From assembly GCA_002021875.1 (NCBI GenBank), contig CP018627.1:9238001-9302000 (forward strand): a DNA stretch of 64,000 nucleotides, in the 5' to 3' direction. This document shows positions 8,743-16,705 of this stretch, in pieces. Every line of letters starts with the position of its first letter. Position 1 is the stretch's first letter. Made by a program: the position numbers and the translations under genes. The notes under the pieces are model-generated. The model had not been told where the DNA came from, made no database searches, and saw only the letters and a program-made list of their open reading frames with translations. The stretch comes from Streptomyces hygroscopicus (lineage in GTDB: Bacteria; Actinomycetota; Actinomycetes; Streptomycetales; Streptomycetaceae).

Positions 8743-9546
8743 TCAAAAGCCGGTGAGCCTCGTTGCCAGTCGGCGTCCCAGTGCGCGGGTCGTCCGATCC
8801 GGCAGGCGTTGGACCAGGCGGGCGAACAGCGCGTTGCGGCGGCCGTCGACCACCAACGCCTTGCGCGAGCCCAGTGCGCGGAAAGCGGTGGTGACGACTT
8901 GCTCCGGCTGCCGCAGCCCGCCCAATCTCGCCATTGCGGGCAGGATGTCCTCGGACTTCTGCCCTGTGACGGTCACTCCCGGGGAGACCGCCAGCACCCG
9001 GACGCCCGCGTCGGCGACCTCGGCACTGACCGCCAGTGTGAATGACTGCGCCATCGCCTTGCTCCCGCCGTAGGCGGCCAGGTAGGGCGTGGGCATGAAC
9101 GCGGAAGCGCTCGTGACGTTCACGATTGTTCCACGGCCACGTGAGACCATGCCCGGCAGGAAGCGGATCGTGTTTTCCACCACGGCTTGCCCGTTCAGGT
9201 TCACCATCGCTGCGACGACCGCCGGGTCGGCTTTCGCCGCTGCCCCGCCGACACCGCCGCCTGCGTTGTTCACGAGGAAACCGATCTCTAGCCCGTGCTC
9301 GACGGTCCACTCGAACATTGCCCGAGGCGCCTCGGGCTCGGACAGGTCCAGCTTCTCCGTCAGCACGCGCACTCCGTGTGCGGAGCGCAGGGACGAGGCG
9401 AGCGTCTCCAGTTTGTCGCCCGATCGGGCGACGAGGATGAGGTCCGCACCACGCTGGGCGAGCCTGGCGGCGAACTCGGCGCCTATACCGCCCGACGCCC
9501 CCGTAACCAGCGCCGTGGTACCGGACAGACGAGACAGGTCCTGCAT
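8743..9546 (-). CDS. Short-chain dehydrogenase/reductase
   Basis: The 267-residue protein is a classical SDR. TGASGGIG near residues 14-21 binds NAD(P), NNAGGG follows strand 4, the catalytic Ser lies in VTSASAF and Tyr/Lys in YGGSK. The ending PGVTVT and a basic C-terminal extension resemble the DltE-like type acting on acyl or keto groups. ATG 9546 is chosen because GAGGAG stands directly upstream and the Rossmann fold begins 14 residues later; earlier in-frame starts add non-conserved sequence. A short ORF at 9640 diverges from it across a dyad at 9593-9606, suggesting local control. Substrate unknown. Confidence 0.85.
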   Translation of the reverse strand: MQDLSRLSGTTALVTGASGGIGAEFAARLAQRGADLILVARSGDKLETLASSLRSAHGVRVLTEKLDLSEPEAPRAMFEWTVEHGLEIGFLVNNAGGGVGGAAAKADPAVVAAMVNLNGQAVVENTIRFLPGMVSRGRGTIVNVTSASAFMPTPYLAAYGGSKAMAQSFTLAVSAEVADAGVRVLAVSPGVTVTGQKSEDILPAMARLGGLRQPEQVVTTAFRALGSRKALVVDGRRNALFARLVQRLPDRTTRALGRRLATRLTGF

Positions 9547-9592
9547 GATTCTCCTCGGACTGGAGGCCGATAGGCTTGGTTCGTTCACGCTA

Positions 9593-9606
9593 ACCACGTA
9601 AGTGGT
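9593..9606. promoter_or_regulatory. Dyad between SDR and divergent ORF
   Basis: ACCAC-GTAA-GTGGT is a perfect 5-bp inverted repeat centred about 46 bp from the SDR start (9546) and 40 bp from the divergent ATG (9640). Its position between two divergent starts is that of a regulator operator. Confidence 0.45.
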
Positions 9607-9639
9607 CGGCACCATCCAATTGGCCGGCAAGTGAGAAAC

Positions 9640-9768
9640 ATGCCGGACGAGATCTCTCATAACGCGGACGATCCCGCCTCAGCAGCGCCCCTGGGAACGG
9701 CCGTAGGCACGCCTTCCGCGGACCTGCGCGCCGACGCCCGCCACCAACTCGCCCACCTACTTGTCTGA
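9640..9768 (+). CDS. Truncated small ORF divergent from SDR
   Basis: An ATG at 9640 opens a 42-codon frame (MPDEISHNADDPASAAPLGT and on) ending at TGA 9766-9768, only about 15 bp before the left inverted repeat of the adjacent IS. Its place divergent from the SDR with a dyad between them suggests the beginning of a transcriptional regulator cut by the IS insertion. The visible residues are too few to assign a family, and no HTH is present. A neutral short ORF is the alternative. Confidence 0.35.
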   Translation: MPDEISHNADDPASAAPLGTAVGTPSADLRADARHQLAHLLV

Positions 9769-9782
9769 GATGACCGGCGCAC

Positions 9783-11023
9783 CTGCGGGTGCCGATAAAT
9801 CATCCGCGCAGCTCGGGCGGTGTGCTGATACTGGTGGAGGGTTCCGCCGAGTCGGTCTCGTCTGTGGACTTCCAGGTGGGTGAGCTGGGCTTGTTGGGGG
9901 ATGGGTGTGGGTAGTGGGCGGCATGGGGCGGCGTTTTTCAGTGCCCGGTGCGGGCGGTGTTCGTTGTAGAAGGATTCATACTCGCGCAGGGCGTGGAGGA
10001 GGTGGCCCTGGTTCCAGATCAGGGTCCGGTCCAGGAGTTCGGTGCGGCAGGTTTGTATCCAGCGCTCGATGAGCGGGTTCATCCGGGGTATCCGAATGCC
10101 GGTGGTGACGACATTGAGACCGGCGTCGGTCATCAGGGTGTCGAAGGCGGTTGTGATCTTCGAGTCGCGGTCGCGGATGAGGAACCGTGCCCTGCTGCCG
10201 GCGTCTTCGAGGTCCATGAGGAGGTTGCGTCCGAGCTGCACGATCCAGTCCGCGGTGGGGTGTGCGGTGGCGCCGAGGATCCGGATGTGCCTGGTGGTGT
10301 GCTCGATGACGGCGAAGACGTACAGGCGCGCCCCTGTCAGCGTTCGGACTTCGAAGAGATCGCAGGAGAGAAGGGCCTTGGCCGGGCTGCGGAGGAAGTC
10401 GGCCCAGGTGGTGTTCTGCCGTTCGGGTGCGGGTGGGATGCCGTGCTCGCGGAGGATCTCCCAGACCGTTGAGGCGGCGACCTTGATCCCCAGCGCCGCG
10501 AGTTCGCCGTGGATCCGGCGATACCCCCACGAGGCGTTCTCTCTGGCCAGGCGCAGGACGAGGGCGCGGATCGAGCGGATGGTGCGTGGGCGTCCACGCC
10601 GCTTGGGCATGCAGGTTGCGGCATGGCGCTGCCTGAGCAGCTCCCGATGTCAGCGCATGACCGTCTCGGGGCGGACCAGCAGCAGAAGGTGCCGCAGTCT
10701 GTCTTTGGGCAGGTGGTGGAGCAGTCCGGCGAGGATGGCGCGGTCGCTGTCGGTGAGGGCAGGCTTGCCGATTCGGCTTTGCAGGAGCAGCAGTTGGTGC
10801 CGGAGCACGAGGATCTCGATGTCCTTGTCTCTGTCGCTCATCGGCAGAAGGCGTAGGAACGCCCGGGTGTTGCTCACGGCGAGATAGGCCAGGCGCGGCA
10901 GCACGACAAATCATGATGCCGTCGGGGCCTTGTGCAGGTGAAGACGCCGGGGTGAGCATCGGCCAAAGTCGAAGATCTCTGATCAAGCTCTCACCTGCGT
11001 GGATGATTTACCGGCACTCGCAG
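9783..11023 (-). mobile_element. IS element with 29-bp inverted repeats
   Basis: Left repeat 9783-9811 and right repeat 10995-11023 agree at 26 of 29 positions; the shared core is TAAATCATCC flanked by CTGCG and CGCAG. The element is about 1.24 kb with one transposase frame on the minus strand. The same terminal sequence recurs at 38659-38687 and 57936-57964 beside 3' fragments of the same transposase, so this is the type copy of a multicopy family in the window. No clear target-site duplication could be recognised. Confidence 0.85.
9812..10904 (-). pseudogene. Integrase-core transposase with internal nonsense codon
   Basis: The frame begins at 10904 with MLPRLAYLAVSNTRAFLRLL and continues through DKDIEILVLRHQLLLLQ. 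It stops at the TGA at 10650-10652, then resumes in the same frame to the integrase core: LARENASWGYRRIHGELAAL, CDLFEVRTL (first Asp), IRDRDSKITTAFDTLMTDAG (second Asp) and NPLIERWIQTCRTELLD (Glu). The homologous copy near 23770 has TGG at the stop position (LRWHR), so this is a Trp-to-stop change. The usual C-terminal stop is also lost (CGA instead of TGA), so the frame reads through the terminal repeat to 9657. Family: rve/DDE transposase of the IS3/IS481-like superfamily. Confidence 0.8.
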
Positions 11024-11027
11024 GGCC

Positions 11028-11891
11028 TCAGCGGTAGTCGGCCAGGCCGTCCGCGAGTTCTTCTTCGTCGCCGTCGCGGATTGCGTAGAGGGCTTGCTGC
11101 AGGGCGAATGTGCCGCGGATCGCGGCTATGCGGGTGAGGAGTCCGTGGTTTGACCAGCTGCCCAGGGCGAGCACCCGCTCCAGGAGCTCAGGGACGTAGC
11201 TGGCGCCGATGGCTGCGAGGTCCTCGGCTGGGTCGCTGAGTGTGACGTCGTTCCAGTCGAGTACTCCGGAGAGGTGCGGCAGGCCGTGCGTCCACTCCCA
11301 TAGGACGTTTTCGGCACCGAGGTCGCCATGCACCACTGCTCGGGTGAGGTGGGGAAGGCTGTCGAGTGCTGTAAGTTCCCGCTCGGCCCGTAGGCGTCCG
11401 CTGTCGGACATGTGCTGGAACAGCGCCGCGCGCACGTTCTCCGCGAACCGCCGCCACTGGCCTTCTGATGCCTGAGGGAGAGCTGCTCGTACCGTCTCTT
11501 CGGTGCCGGCACGGGCCAGAGCGGACAGCAGCATGGCGTACTGCGCCGCCACGGTGTTGACCACTTGGGCATCGTTGAGTGCGTCGGTCTCCAGCGGTTC
11601 CCCGGGAATGCGGCTGAGTACCAGGAACGGCGCCTCGTCGGTGCCGTGGGCGCCGCCCTGGAGCAGCGGCTCAGGTGTGCGGAAGCCGAGGTCGAGGCCG
11701 GCGAGTGCGTGTAGTGCGGCCGCCCGCTGGGGCACCCGGGCGGCCGCTGCCCGGGTGCGAGGCAGGCACACGACGCGGTCTGAGCCAATGACTACGTTGT
11801 GGAATTGCCCCTGACGTACTGCCAGGTCGTCCGGTTTGTCGTCGGGCAGCAGACGGCTCAGCAGAGCGCGATGCGTCGTGAGGATGCTCAC
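11028..11891 (-). CDS. Aminoglycoside phosphotransferase-family protein
   Basis: The 287-residue protein carries the APH kinase signature: HGDLGAEN at residues 188-195 (catalytic Asp and Asn) and LDWND at 211-215 (metal-binding Asp). The N-lobe contains GQFHNVVIGSDRVVCLPRT near residues 28-46. Members phosphorylate aminoglycosides or other small molecules in the cytoplasm; the substrate cannot be predicted. GTG 11891 is chosen because AGAGGA lies six bases upstream and the APH homology starts there. The frame remains open upstream into a broken IS630 transposase, so a longer fused protein is possible but unlikely. The gene ends 5 bp from the right inverted repeat of the neighbouring IS, so it sits squeezed between two mobile elements. 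Confidence 0.8.
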   Translation of the reverse strand: MSILTTHRALLSRLLPDDKPDDLAVRQGQFHNVVIGSDRVVCLPRTRAAAARVPQRAAALHALAGLDLGFRTPEPLLQGGAHGTDEAPFLVLSRIPGEPLETDALNDAQVVNTVAAQYAMLLSALARAGTEETVRAALPQASEGQWRRFAENVRAALFQHMSDSGRLRAERELTALDSLPHLTRAVVHGDLGAENVLWEWTHGLPHLSGVLDWNDVTLSDPAEDLAAIGASYVPELLERVLALGSWSNHGLLTRIAAIRGTFALQQALYAIRDGDEEELADGLADYR

Positions 11892-11924
11892 GAGTGTCCT
11901 CTGGATCCTTCGATGGGTCGGAGG

Positions 11925-12690
11925 CGATGCGGTGCCCTTGCGGCGCCGGTTGACGCCCCACAGCCGGTCGTCGCCCACGGAGTAGCAGCCGTGGAAGTAG
12001 GTGACGCCCTGGGTGCGGTGGTAGGTCGCCGGCAGGCGGTCGGGGCTGCCCTGCTTCGCCCAGCAGGAGCCCGCGGTGGGCCGGATCCCCAGCGGCCCGA
12101 ACTCGTCGAAGGCGAAGACCCGGTCCGGGAAGTGCTCCAGGACGTGCTCGATCCGGTCGAGCTTGGCGTCGCGTTCGGGGTCGGGGGACTCCTTCCAGGT
12201 CTTGGTGCGCTGGAAGGTGATGCCGCGGCGGCGGAGCAGGCACCGTAAGGCTTCGCGGCCCGATGCGGATGACGCGTCCGTGCGCGCGGCGGAGGTAGGC
12301 GTCGAGTTTGCGGATCGACCAGCGGGTGAAGGGCTGGCCGAGCTTGGTGGGGCGGGTGGTGGCCGTCTGGACGACGAAGTCCTCGTCGTCATCGCTGAGC
12401 AGGCGGGGACGGCCTCCCGCCCACCGAGGGTCCAGGCAGGCCAGGCCGATCTCGTTGAACCGGTGGATCACCTCCCGCACCGTGTCCTCGTCCGCCTGGA
12501 CCAGCTGGGCGATCACCGGGACCCGGTTCCCGCCGGCGGACGCCAGCAGCATCATCGCCCGGCGATAGCGCACCGAGTTGGTGCTGCCCCGGCGCACGAT
12601 CTGCTGCAGCTTCTGCCCTTCATGGTCGGTCAGTCTGCGCACCCGCACAGGCTCGGCCACCACACCTCCAGCGATCGGAACGGACGTCAC
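11925..12690 (-). pseudogene. IS630-family transposase, frameshifted and 3'-truncated
   Basis: The N-terminal HTH part reads RVRRLTDHEGQKLQQIVRRG, VIAQLVQADEDTVREVIHRF and GRPRLLSDDDEDFVV. Near 12265 the frame shifts, and the catalytic part continues as GITFQRTKTWKESPDPERDA and VFAFDEFGPLGIRPTAGSCW, with the DEFG motif holding one catalytic Asp. It ends after GVNRRRKG near 11935, where the family normally continues to the last DDE residue. The lost 3' part has been replaced by the start of the APH gene. The ATG at 12690 or the GTG about ten codons in may be the original start. Confidence 0.75.
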
Positions 12691-12743
12691 TGCCTATCCA
12701 ACCGCTCCAACCACCAACCCGGCGAACCTATTCGGTCACAGCA

Positions 12744-13172
12744 CTAGCTCGCGTTCGGAGGGGTCTGAGCCGCCTTCTTGGCGGGGCGGCCACGCTTCTT
12801 GGCGGGGGGCTCCTCCGCGGGCCGGGACGCCGCGGTGAAGGGCTCCAGCGCCTTTTGTAGCGCCTTCAGCCCGTCCGGGCCCAGGTCCACGGTCCGGCGC
12901 TCATTCCTCAGAGCCTGCCGCACGGCAATGGTGTTGCTGCCGTCCTCGTTCTGCTCCCCGGTTTCGTATTCCTCTTCGACCCAGGTGGGCACGGATATGT
13001 CCACCGAGTGCACATCCGCGGTGATATCGGGTTCGAGATCGCAGTGAATAACCGTACGTCCGTAGATTCGCGTTTCCACCGTCTGTCCGTTGACGACGAC
13101 GGTCGTGACGGTTTCCTGAACCCCTTCCTCGTTCTTCTCAGTTTCCGCAACCTGTACAAAGCGAACTGCCAC
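12744..13172 (-). CDS. Hypothetical protein with AT-hook-like tail
   Basis: The 142-residue protein has a beta-rich N-terminal part (MAVRFVQVAETEKNEEGVQE, TVVVNGQTVETRIYGRTV), an acidic middle (VPTWVEEEYETGEQNEDGSN) and a short helical segment. The basic tail KKRGRPAKKAAQ contains the RGRP core of an AT-hook. This suggests a small DNA-binding or nucleoid-associated protein, though no named family is recognised. The start ATG 13172 follows GGGGAAGCAG. A strong hairpin at 13245-13273 separates it from the upstream toxin-antitoxin operon, so it is probably transcribed alone. Confidence 0.6.
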   Translation of the reverse strand: MAVRFVQVAETEKNEEGVQETVTTVVVNGQTVETRIYGRTVIHCDLEPDITADVHSVDISVPTWVEEEYETGEQNEDGSNTIAVRQALRNERRTVDLGPDGLKALQKALEPFTAASRPAEEPPAKKRGRPAKKAAQTPPNAS

Positions 13173-13244
13173 TGCTTCCCCTTTTTTTGGAACCGCTCAA
13201 ATCTTAGCGGGACAGCGGCTGTTGGCGCCAATCCAGAAAGTCCG

Positions 13245-13273
13245 AAAGCCCCTTCCGACCGGAAGGGGCTTTT
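13245..13273 (-). terminator. Rho-independent-type terminator
   Basis: AAAGCCCCTTCC (13245-13256), loop GACC, and the exact complement GGAAGGGGCTTT (13261-13272) form a 12-bp stem flanked by A and T runs, so it could end transcription on either strand. It lies directly downstream of the minus-strand antitoxin gene. Confidence 0.8.
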
Positions 13274-13401
13274 CCGGGGCGCACGGCGGGAAATGCGTGC
13301 GCGGGACCTCAGGTGCAGCCGTTGCGGGCGGTGCTCACGGCGACGTCGTACACGCCGCCCGTGGGTCGGGCGACAAAGTCGCACACGCACAGGGCCTGTG
13401 G

Positions 13402-13707
13402 TCAGGCGGCGTGGCCGATGGTGATGTGGAGAGGCTGGCCCATGGCGGTTGCCACGCGCAGCAGGGTTCGGGTAGAGGGGAGGGTGAGGCTGGTCTCCAG
13501 GCGGGCGATGGCAGGCTGGGTCATCCCGGCGCGGCGGGCGAGTTCGGTCTGGGACCAGCCCAGTTCGGTGCGGCGCTGGTAGACGGTGCGGCCGATTTCG
13601 ATGGCCAGCCCGGTTTCGTCGTAGATCTGCTGAGCCTGAGGGGCGAGGCCGGTCTCCTCGTCGGCCAGTTCCTTGGCACGGCGGGTCTTCCACGCGGAGT
13701 GCTTCAC
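13402..13707 (-). CDS. HigA/XRE-type antitoxin
   Basis: The 101-residue protein ends in an XRE helix-turn-helix (GRTVYQRRTELGWSQTELAR, then RAGMTQPAIARLETSLTLPS). The N-terminal half is helical and probably binds the toxin. GTG 13707 overlaps the TGA of the upstream toxin by four bases (GTGA), and AAGGAGGAAGA just upstream is an excellent ribosome site, so the two genes are translationally coupled. Family role: binds and neutralises a RelE/HigB-type mRNase and represses the shared promoter. Here the partner toxin appears frameshifted, so the antitoxin may be an orphan. A strong terminator follows 129 bp downstream. Confidence 0.85.
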   Translation of the reverse strand: MKHSAWKTRRAKELADEETGLAPQAQQIYDETGLAIEIGRTVYQRRTELGWSQTELARRAGMTQPAIARLETSLTLPSTRTLLRVATAMGQPLHITIGHAA

Positions 13708-14088
13708 AGTTCTTCCTCCTTCACGTTGCGGTCGTAGATCTCATGGCTGTTCGCGGGACGGTGTTCGGCTTCGCACTGCTGCTGGGCCGCATGTGCACGA
13801 TCGACCTCTGCGGTTTCGCGCATGCGGGTCTTGTGGAACACGGTCAGCATCACGATGCGCCGAGCGGGGGCGAAGCCAGTACGTGATGCGCTGTTCACGA
13901 CGGTGTAGGGAGAACCGCGGCTCGCGTAGCTTGCCGCGCAGGTGGCGGGTCTGGGGCTCGCCGAGTATCTCGGCGTGGTCGGCGAGGAAGTCGGCCAGCT
14001 TCATCACGCGCAAGTAATCGGCGGGAGGGAGCGAGTCCAGCCACTGCTGGACTTCTGCTTCAAGCTCGATTTCGTACCGCTCACCCAT
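13704..14088 (-). pseudogene. RelE/HigB-type toxin, single-base frameshift
   Basis: The frame from ATG 14088 reads MGERYEIELEAEVQQWLDSL, ADFLADHAEILGEPQTRHLR, GKLREPRFSLHRREQRITYW and then loses homology. The matching continuation, APARRIVMLTVFHKTRMRET then AEVDRAHA, is in the next frame and runs to the TGA that overlaps the antitoxin start. Joining at the CTTCGCC stretch near 13872 needs removal of one base and restores a typical ~125-residue RelE-superfamily mRNase. As sequenced, the toxin lacks its C-terminal catalytic region. Either the toxin is inactivated or this is a sequencing error. The promoter region around 14095-14110 is AT-rich and contains TACCGGTA, a plausible autoregulatory site. 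Confidence 0.75.
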
Positions 14089-14285
14089 ACCAAAAATAAT
14101 ATACCGGTACTGTGAGGGAATCCATCGGGTCGCCCCGCATTCCTCTCTGCGGGAATGGGCTGAGTGCCGACGGTGATCACGCGCGTTCGGTGCTCCCTCC
14201 GTGGCTGGTGGTCTACCGTCCCGTACGGGTCCGAACTGGCGGCTACGGTGCGGAATGGATCGTCGCGGAGAGTGGTCGCTGGGCT

Positions 14286-14330
14286 GTGGGGGTCAAGGGG
14301 TCGCAGGTTCAAATCCTGTCGTCCCGACCA
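14286..14330 (+). tRNA. tRNA-Pro(GGG) 3' half, attachment-site scar
   Basis: From 14286 the sequence reads TGTGGGGGTCAAGGGGTCGC, continues AGGTTCAAATCCTGTCGTCC and ends CGACCA. It contains the anticodon-loop G-run, the TCAAG 3' arm of the anticodon stem, a complete T-arm (CAGG-TTCAAAT-CCTG), the acceptor 3' strand CGTCCCG, the discriminator A and CCA. The 5' half (a CGGGACG acceptor strand and D-arm) is absent upstream. Actinobacterial integrative elements such as pSAM2 integrate at the 3' end of tRNA-Pro genes, so a tRNA 3' half standing alone is what an att site leaves behind. The anticodon identity is my reading of the loop. Confidence 0.7.
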
Positions 14331-14339
14331 GCGTTTTCG

Positions 14340-14860
14340 CAGGTCGAAGGCCGTTTCCGCGGACAGCGGAGGCGGCCTTAACCGTTTCCCGGCTGGGAGC
14401 AATGGGGGGCCCTCTGGGAGCCCTCGTGCTCCCAACTCGCAGACGTGTCAACGCCGCCCGGTTTGTCCGTCACCCGATCCGGTAGACGTGCGGTGCCGTA
14501 CCGCGCCCCTGCGTGCCGTCGTCAACCGTAGGCCCCTGGGATCACCCCATCGCTTCTGATGTTCTCTGCATCGAGAGGCATAAGGACCCCTTGTCGGCTC
14601 TCGGCCCCCTTTCGTGGTGGGAGCAGGATGTCGCGCTCCCCAGGCGACAGGGAGGGGCTGTGGGCTGACAACCTCGGCGGGCCCGTTTCCGCAGGCAGGC
14701 GGCGCTCGGGTGTCCCGGCCGAGAGGTGCCTGCCACGTCAAGGAGGTGTAAAGCCCCTTGGTGTCTGCCGGCGGATGGGGCACTTCCAGGCCGTGAGCAC
14801 GGTATCGGGCTGTACGGCGCAGTAGCGAGAGGGGCGGCTGGGGGCTCGACGTAGAGAAGT
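14340..14860. other. Stretch without a recognised gene
   Basis: About 520 bp between the tRNA scar and the IS1182 relic. Several short frames exist on both strands but none shows a recognisable motif or consistent third-position bias. I see no gene here. Confidence 0.4.
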
Positions 14861-14861
14861 G

Positions 14862-15300
14862 GCGTCCGTGCGTACACGTCCGCCCGCGCGCAGGAAACCC
14901 AGCCCGGACAGCCGGGACAGCAGCCGGTCCAGGACCACCTGCTCGCGGCTGTGCTCAACCAGGAGTGTCCGGAAGCCGGAGAGGACGGAGAAGTGGAAGC
15001 CCTCGTCCTCCAGCTTCAGCCCCAGCATGTACTTTCAGTCGATCCTGGAGCGGACGGCATCAGCAGCCTGGCGATCCGTCAGCCGCTCAGCGAATTGCAT
15101 GACCGACACCACGGCCGGCATCCCCGGAGCAAGACCCGGCCCGCCACGGCCGGGAACGCTGCCGCGAAGTCCGCGTCCTGGAACAGCACACCCAGTTCGT
15201 CGCGGACCCTCATCGCCAGACAGCCTTTGGGAAACGCCGCCCGGGCCACCCGAGCGGTCATCTCAGGGATCTCGGGAGCGGGGACAGGACGCAGCGACAC
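14862..15300 (-). pseudogene. IS1182-type transposase N-terminal relic
   Basis: The frame starts at GTG 15300 (MSLRPVPAPEIPEMTARVAR, then AAFPKGCLAMRVRDELGVLF). A frameshift near 15110 leads to AERLTDRQAADAVRSRIDWK, YMLGLKLEDEGFHFSVLSGF and LVEHSREQVVLDRLLSRLSG, the typical N-terminal DUF772-like region of IS1182 transposases, which ends at GRVRTDAT. Homology stops there and the catalytic domain is missing. The gene is a dead 5' fragment. Confidence 0.75.
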
Positions 15301-15427
15301 CGCCGATCCTCCTCACTTCCCCGCGAACAGACCGATCCCCAACACCATCCCACCCCGAGAACCCACAGGTCAGCCGATTCTCGAGAATCGGGCGACAGAG
15401 TCGCACAGGCTGGATCGTTGACTCGTA

Positions 15428-16063
15428 CTACTGGGTTGTGAGGGTGTCGAGCCGGGCGGCGAGGTCGGGGTGGGCGGCGGCCAGGTGGGGGCGGGCGGCG
15501 GTCAGGGGGGCGATGAGGTCGGCGGGGTCGTCGTGGGCGAGGGCCGCGTGGAGCTCGCTGACAGGGCGACGGGCGGCGGGGGGAAGGTCGGTGAGTGCGG
15601 TGATCTGGCCGGCGAGGCGGCGCAGGTCGGCGGCGTTACGGCGGGCCCAGGTGGCGGTGCTCCGTTCGGCGGCCCGGGCCTGGCGGGTGGCCGTTACGCG
15701 CTGCTCGCCGGTGGTCCCGGCGGCTCCGGGGCGGCCGCGCAGGTAGCGGCGCTCGGCGGCTTGACGGCTGGCGACACCGAGGGGCTGGGCGAGGTCGGCC
15801 CAGCTGGCTCCCGCGTCGCGGGCCGTTTCGATCAGGCCGGTCTCCCATCCGGCGAGCTGCTCGCGGACCTGCCGCAGCAGCATCAGGGAGGCCAGGGCCT
15901 GCTCTGGGCCCGGCCCGGTATCGGGGGCGCTCGGGGCCTCGTGCTGAGCATTGCGCAAGGCGTCGTCTATGGCGTTAAGGGCCGCCGAGGCGGCGAGGAA
16001 TGACGCCGGGCTGTGGGTGTCGGTGCTGATCGTGGGCGGCTGGTCGGCTGCGGTCACGGGCAC
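15428..16063 (-). CDS. HSP18 transcriptional regulator-like protein
   Basis: A 211-residue protein, divergent from an Hsp20 gene, matching the Streptomyces family annotated as HSP18 transcriptional regulator. A helical core (EQALASLMLLRQVREQLAGW, then ETGLIETARDAGASWADLAQ) precedes an HTH-like region (LGVASRQAAERRYLRG). The C-terminal half is Ala/Arg/Leu-rich helix (AAARRPVSELHAALAHDDPA). The likely role is repression of the divergent heat-shock gene; this is inferred from the arrangement and family name. Start codons GTG 16063 or GTG 16057 both fit; GAGGTG precedes the latter. Two related dyads lie just upstream at 16075-16119. Confidence 0.75.
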   Translation of the reverse strand: MPVTAADQPPTISTDTHSPASFLAASAALNAIDDALRNAQHEAPSAPDTGPGPEQALASLMLLRQVREQLAGWETGLIETARDAGASWADLAQPLGVASRQAAERRYLRGRPGAAGTTGEQRVTATRQARAAERSTATWARRNAADLRRLAGQITALTDLPPAARRPVSELHAALAHDDPADLIAPLTAARPHLAAAHPDLAARLDTLTTQ

Positions 16064-16074
16064 CTCACTCGGGT

Positions 16075-16119
16075 TGTCATCACGTTGACGACATCATGTT
16101 TGTCATCCATTGGATGACA
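16075..16119. promoter_or_regulatory. Twin operators in hsp18 divergent promoter
   Basis: TGTCATCCA-T-TGGATGACA at 16101-16119 is a perfect 9-bp inverted repeat. A weaker copy, TGTCATCACGTTGACGACA, lies at 16075-16093, its start 26 bp earlier. The two sites sit between the regulator start (16063) and the Hsp20 start (16186), as expected for two repressor dimers controlling both genes. Confidence 0.7.
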
Positions 16120-16185
16120 TGTTACAACGGTGTCAGTGAAGCGCATTGGCAGTAACTGCCAGAACCTGCTGGAGGTGTTTTCACG

Positions 16186-16617
16186 ATGTTGATGCGCACT
16201 GACCCCTTCCGTGAGCTGGACCGGCTGACGCAGCAGCTGATGGGCCCGGGTACTTGGTCGAGGCCGTCGGCGATGCCGATGGACGCCTACCGCGAGGGCG
16301 ACGAGTACGTCGTGGCCTTCGACCTGCCTGGCGTCACTGCGGACGCGATCGACATCGACGTCGAACGGAACATGCTCACCGTCAAGGCCGAGCGACGGCC
16401 GGTGGCGAAGGCCGACGACGTGCAGATGGAACTGTCCGAGCGGCCGCTGGGCGCCTTCTCCCGCCAGCTCGTGCTCGCCGACACCCTCGACACTGAGCAC
16501 ATCAAGGCCGACTACGACGCGGGCGTGCTCACTCTGCGCATCCCGATCGCCGAGCGCGCCAAGCCCCGCAAGATCTCCATCGGCGTCGGGACCGGCCACA
16601 AGGAGATCTCCGGCTGA
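16186..16617 (+). CDS. Hsp20/alpha-crystallin small heat-shock protein
   Basis: The 143-residue protein has the small-HSP layout: a short N-terminal arm ([20 protein letters not shown]), the alpha-crystallin domain from about residue 33 ([20 protein letters not shown], then [12 protein letters not shown]) and the C-terminal [18 protein letters not shown] with the conserved G-L-L/I-IPI pattern. It acts in the cytoplasm as an ATP-independent holdase for unfolding proteins. ATG 16186 has GGAGGTG nine bases upstream. It is most likely repressed by the divergent regulator through the twin dyads. A long hairpin follows at 16632-16678, before two DUF2267 genes on the same strand. Confidence 0.92.
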   Translation: MLMRTDPFRELDRLTQQLMGPGTWSRPSAMPMDAYREGDEYVVAFDLPGVTADAIDIDVERNMLTVKAERRPVAKADDVQMELSERPLGAFSRQLVLADTLDTEHIKADYDAGVLTLRIPIAERAKPRKISIGVGTGHKEISG

Positions 16618-16631
16618 CACCGGCCGGACAG

Positions 16632-16678
16632 GTGCGGAGGACGGGCACCTGATCTCCCCCTCTCCCCGCCCTCCGCAC
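16632..16678 (+). terminator. Long hairpin after Hsp20 gene
   Basis: GTGCGGAGGACGGG (16632-16645) pairs with CCCGCCCTCCGCAC (16665-16678) with one mismatch in 14. It is probably a terminator or attenuator limiting read-through from hsp18 into the DUF2267 genes. Confidence 0.6.
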
Positions 16679-16705
16679 CCCCGTGGGCAGTCCGAAGAAG
16701 AAGGG

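Noticed and set aside
14112..14559. Plus-strand frames covering the tRNA-Pro 3' half
   Set aside because: They read through tRNA-derived sequence; the match to tRNA structure explains the region better than coding.
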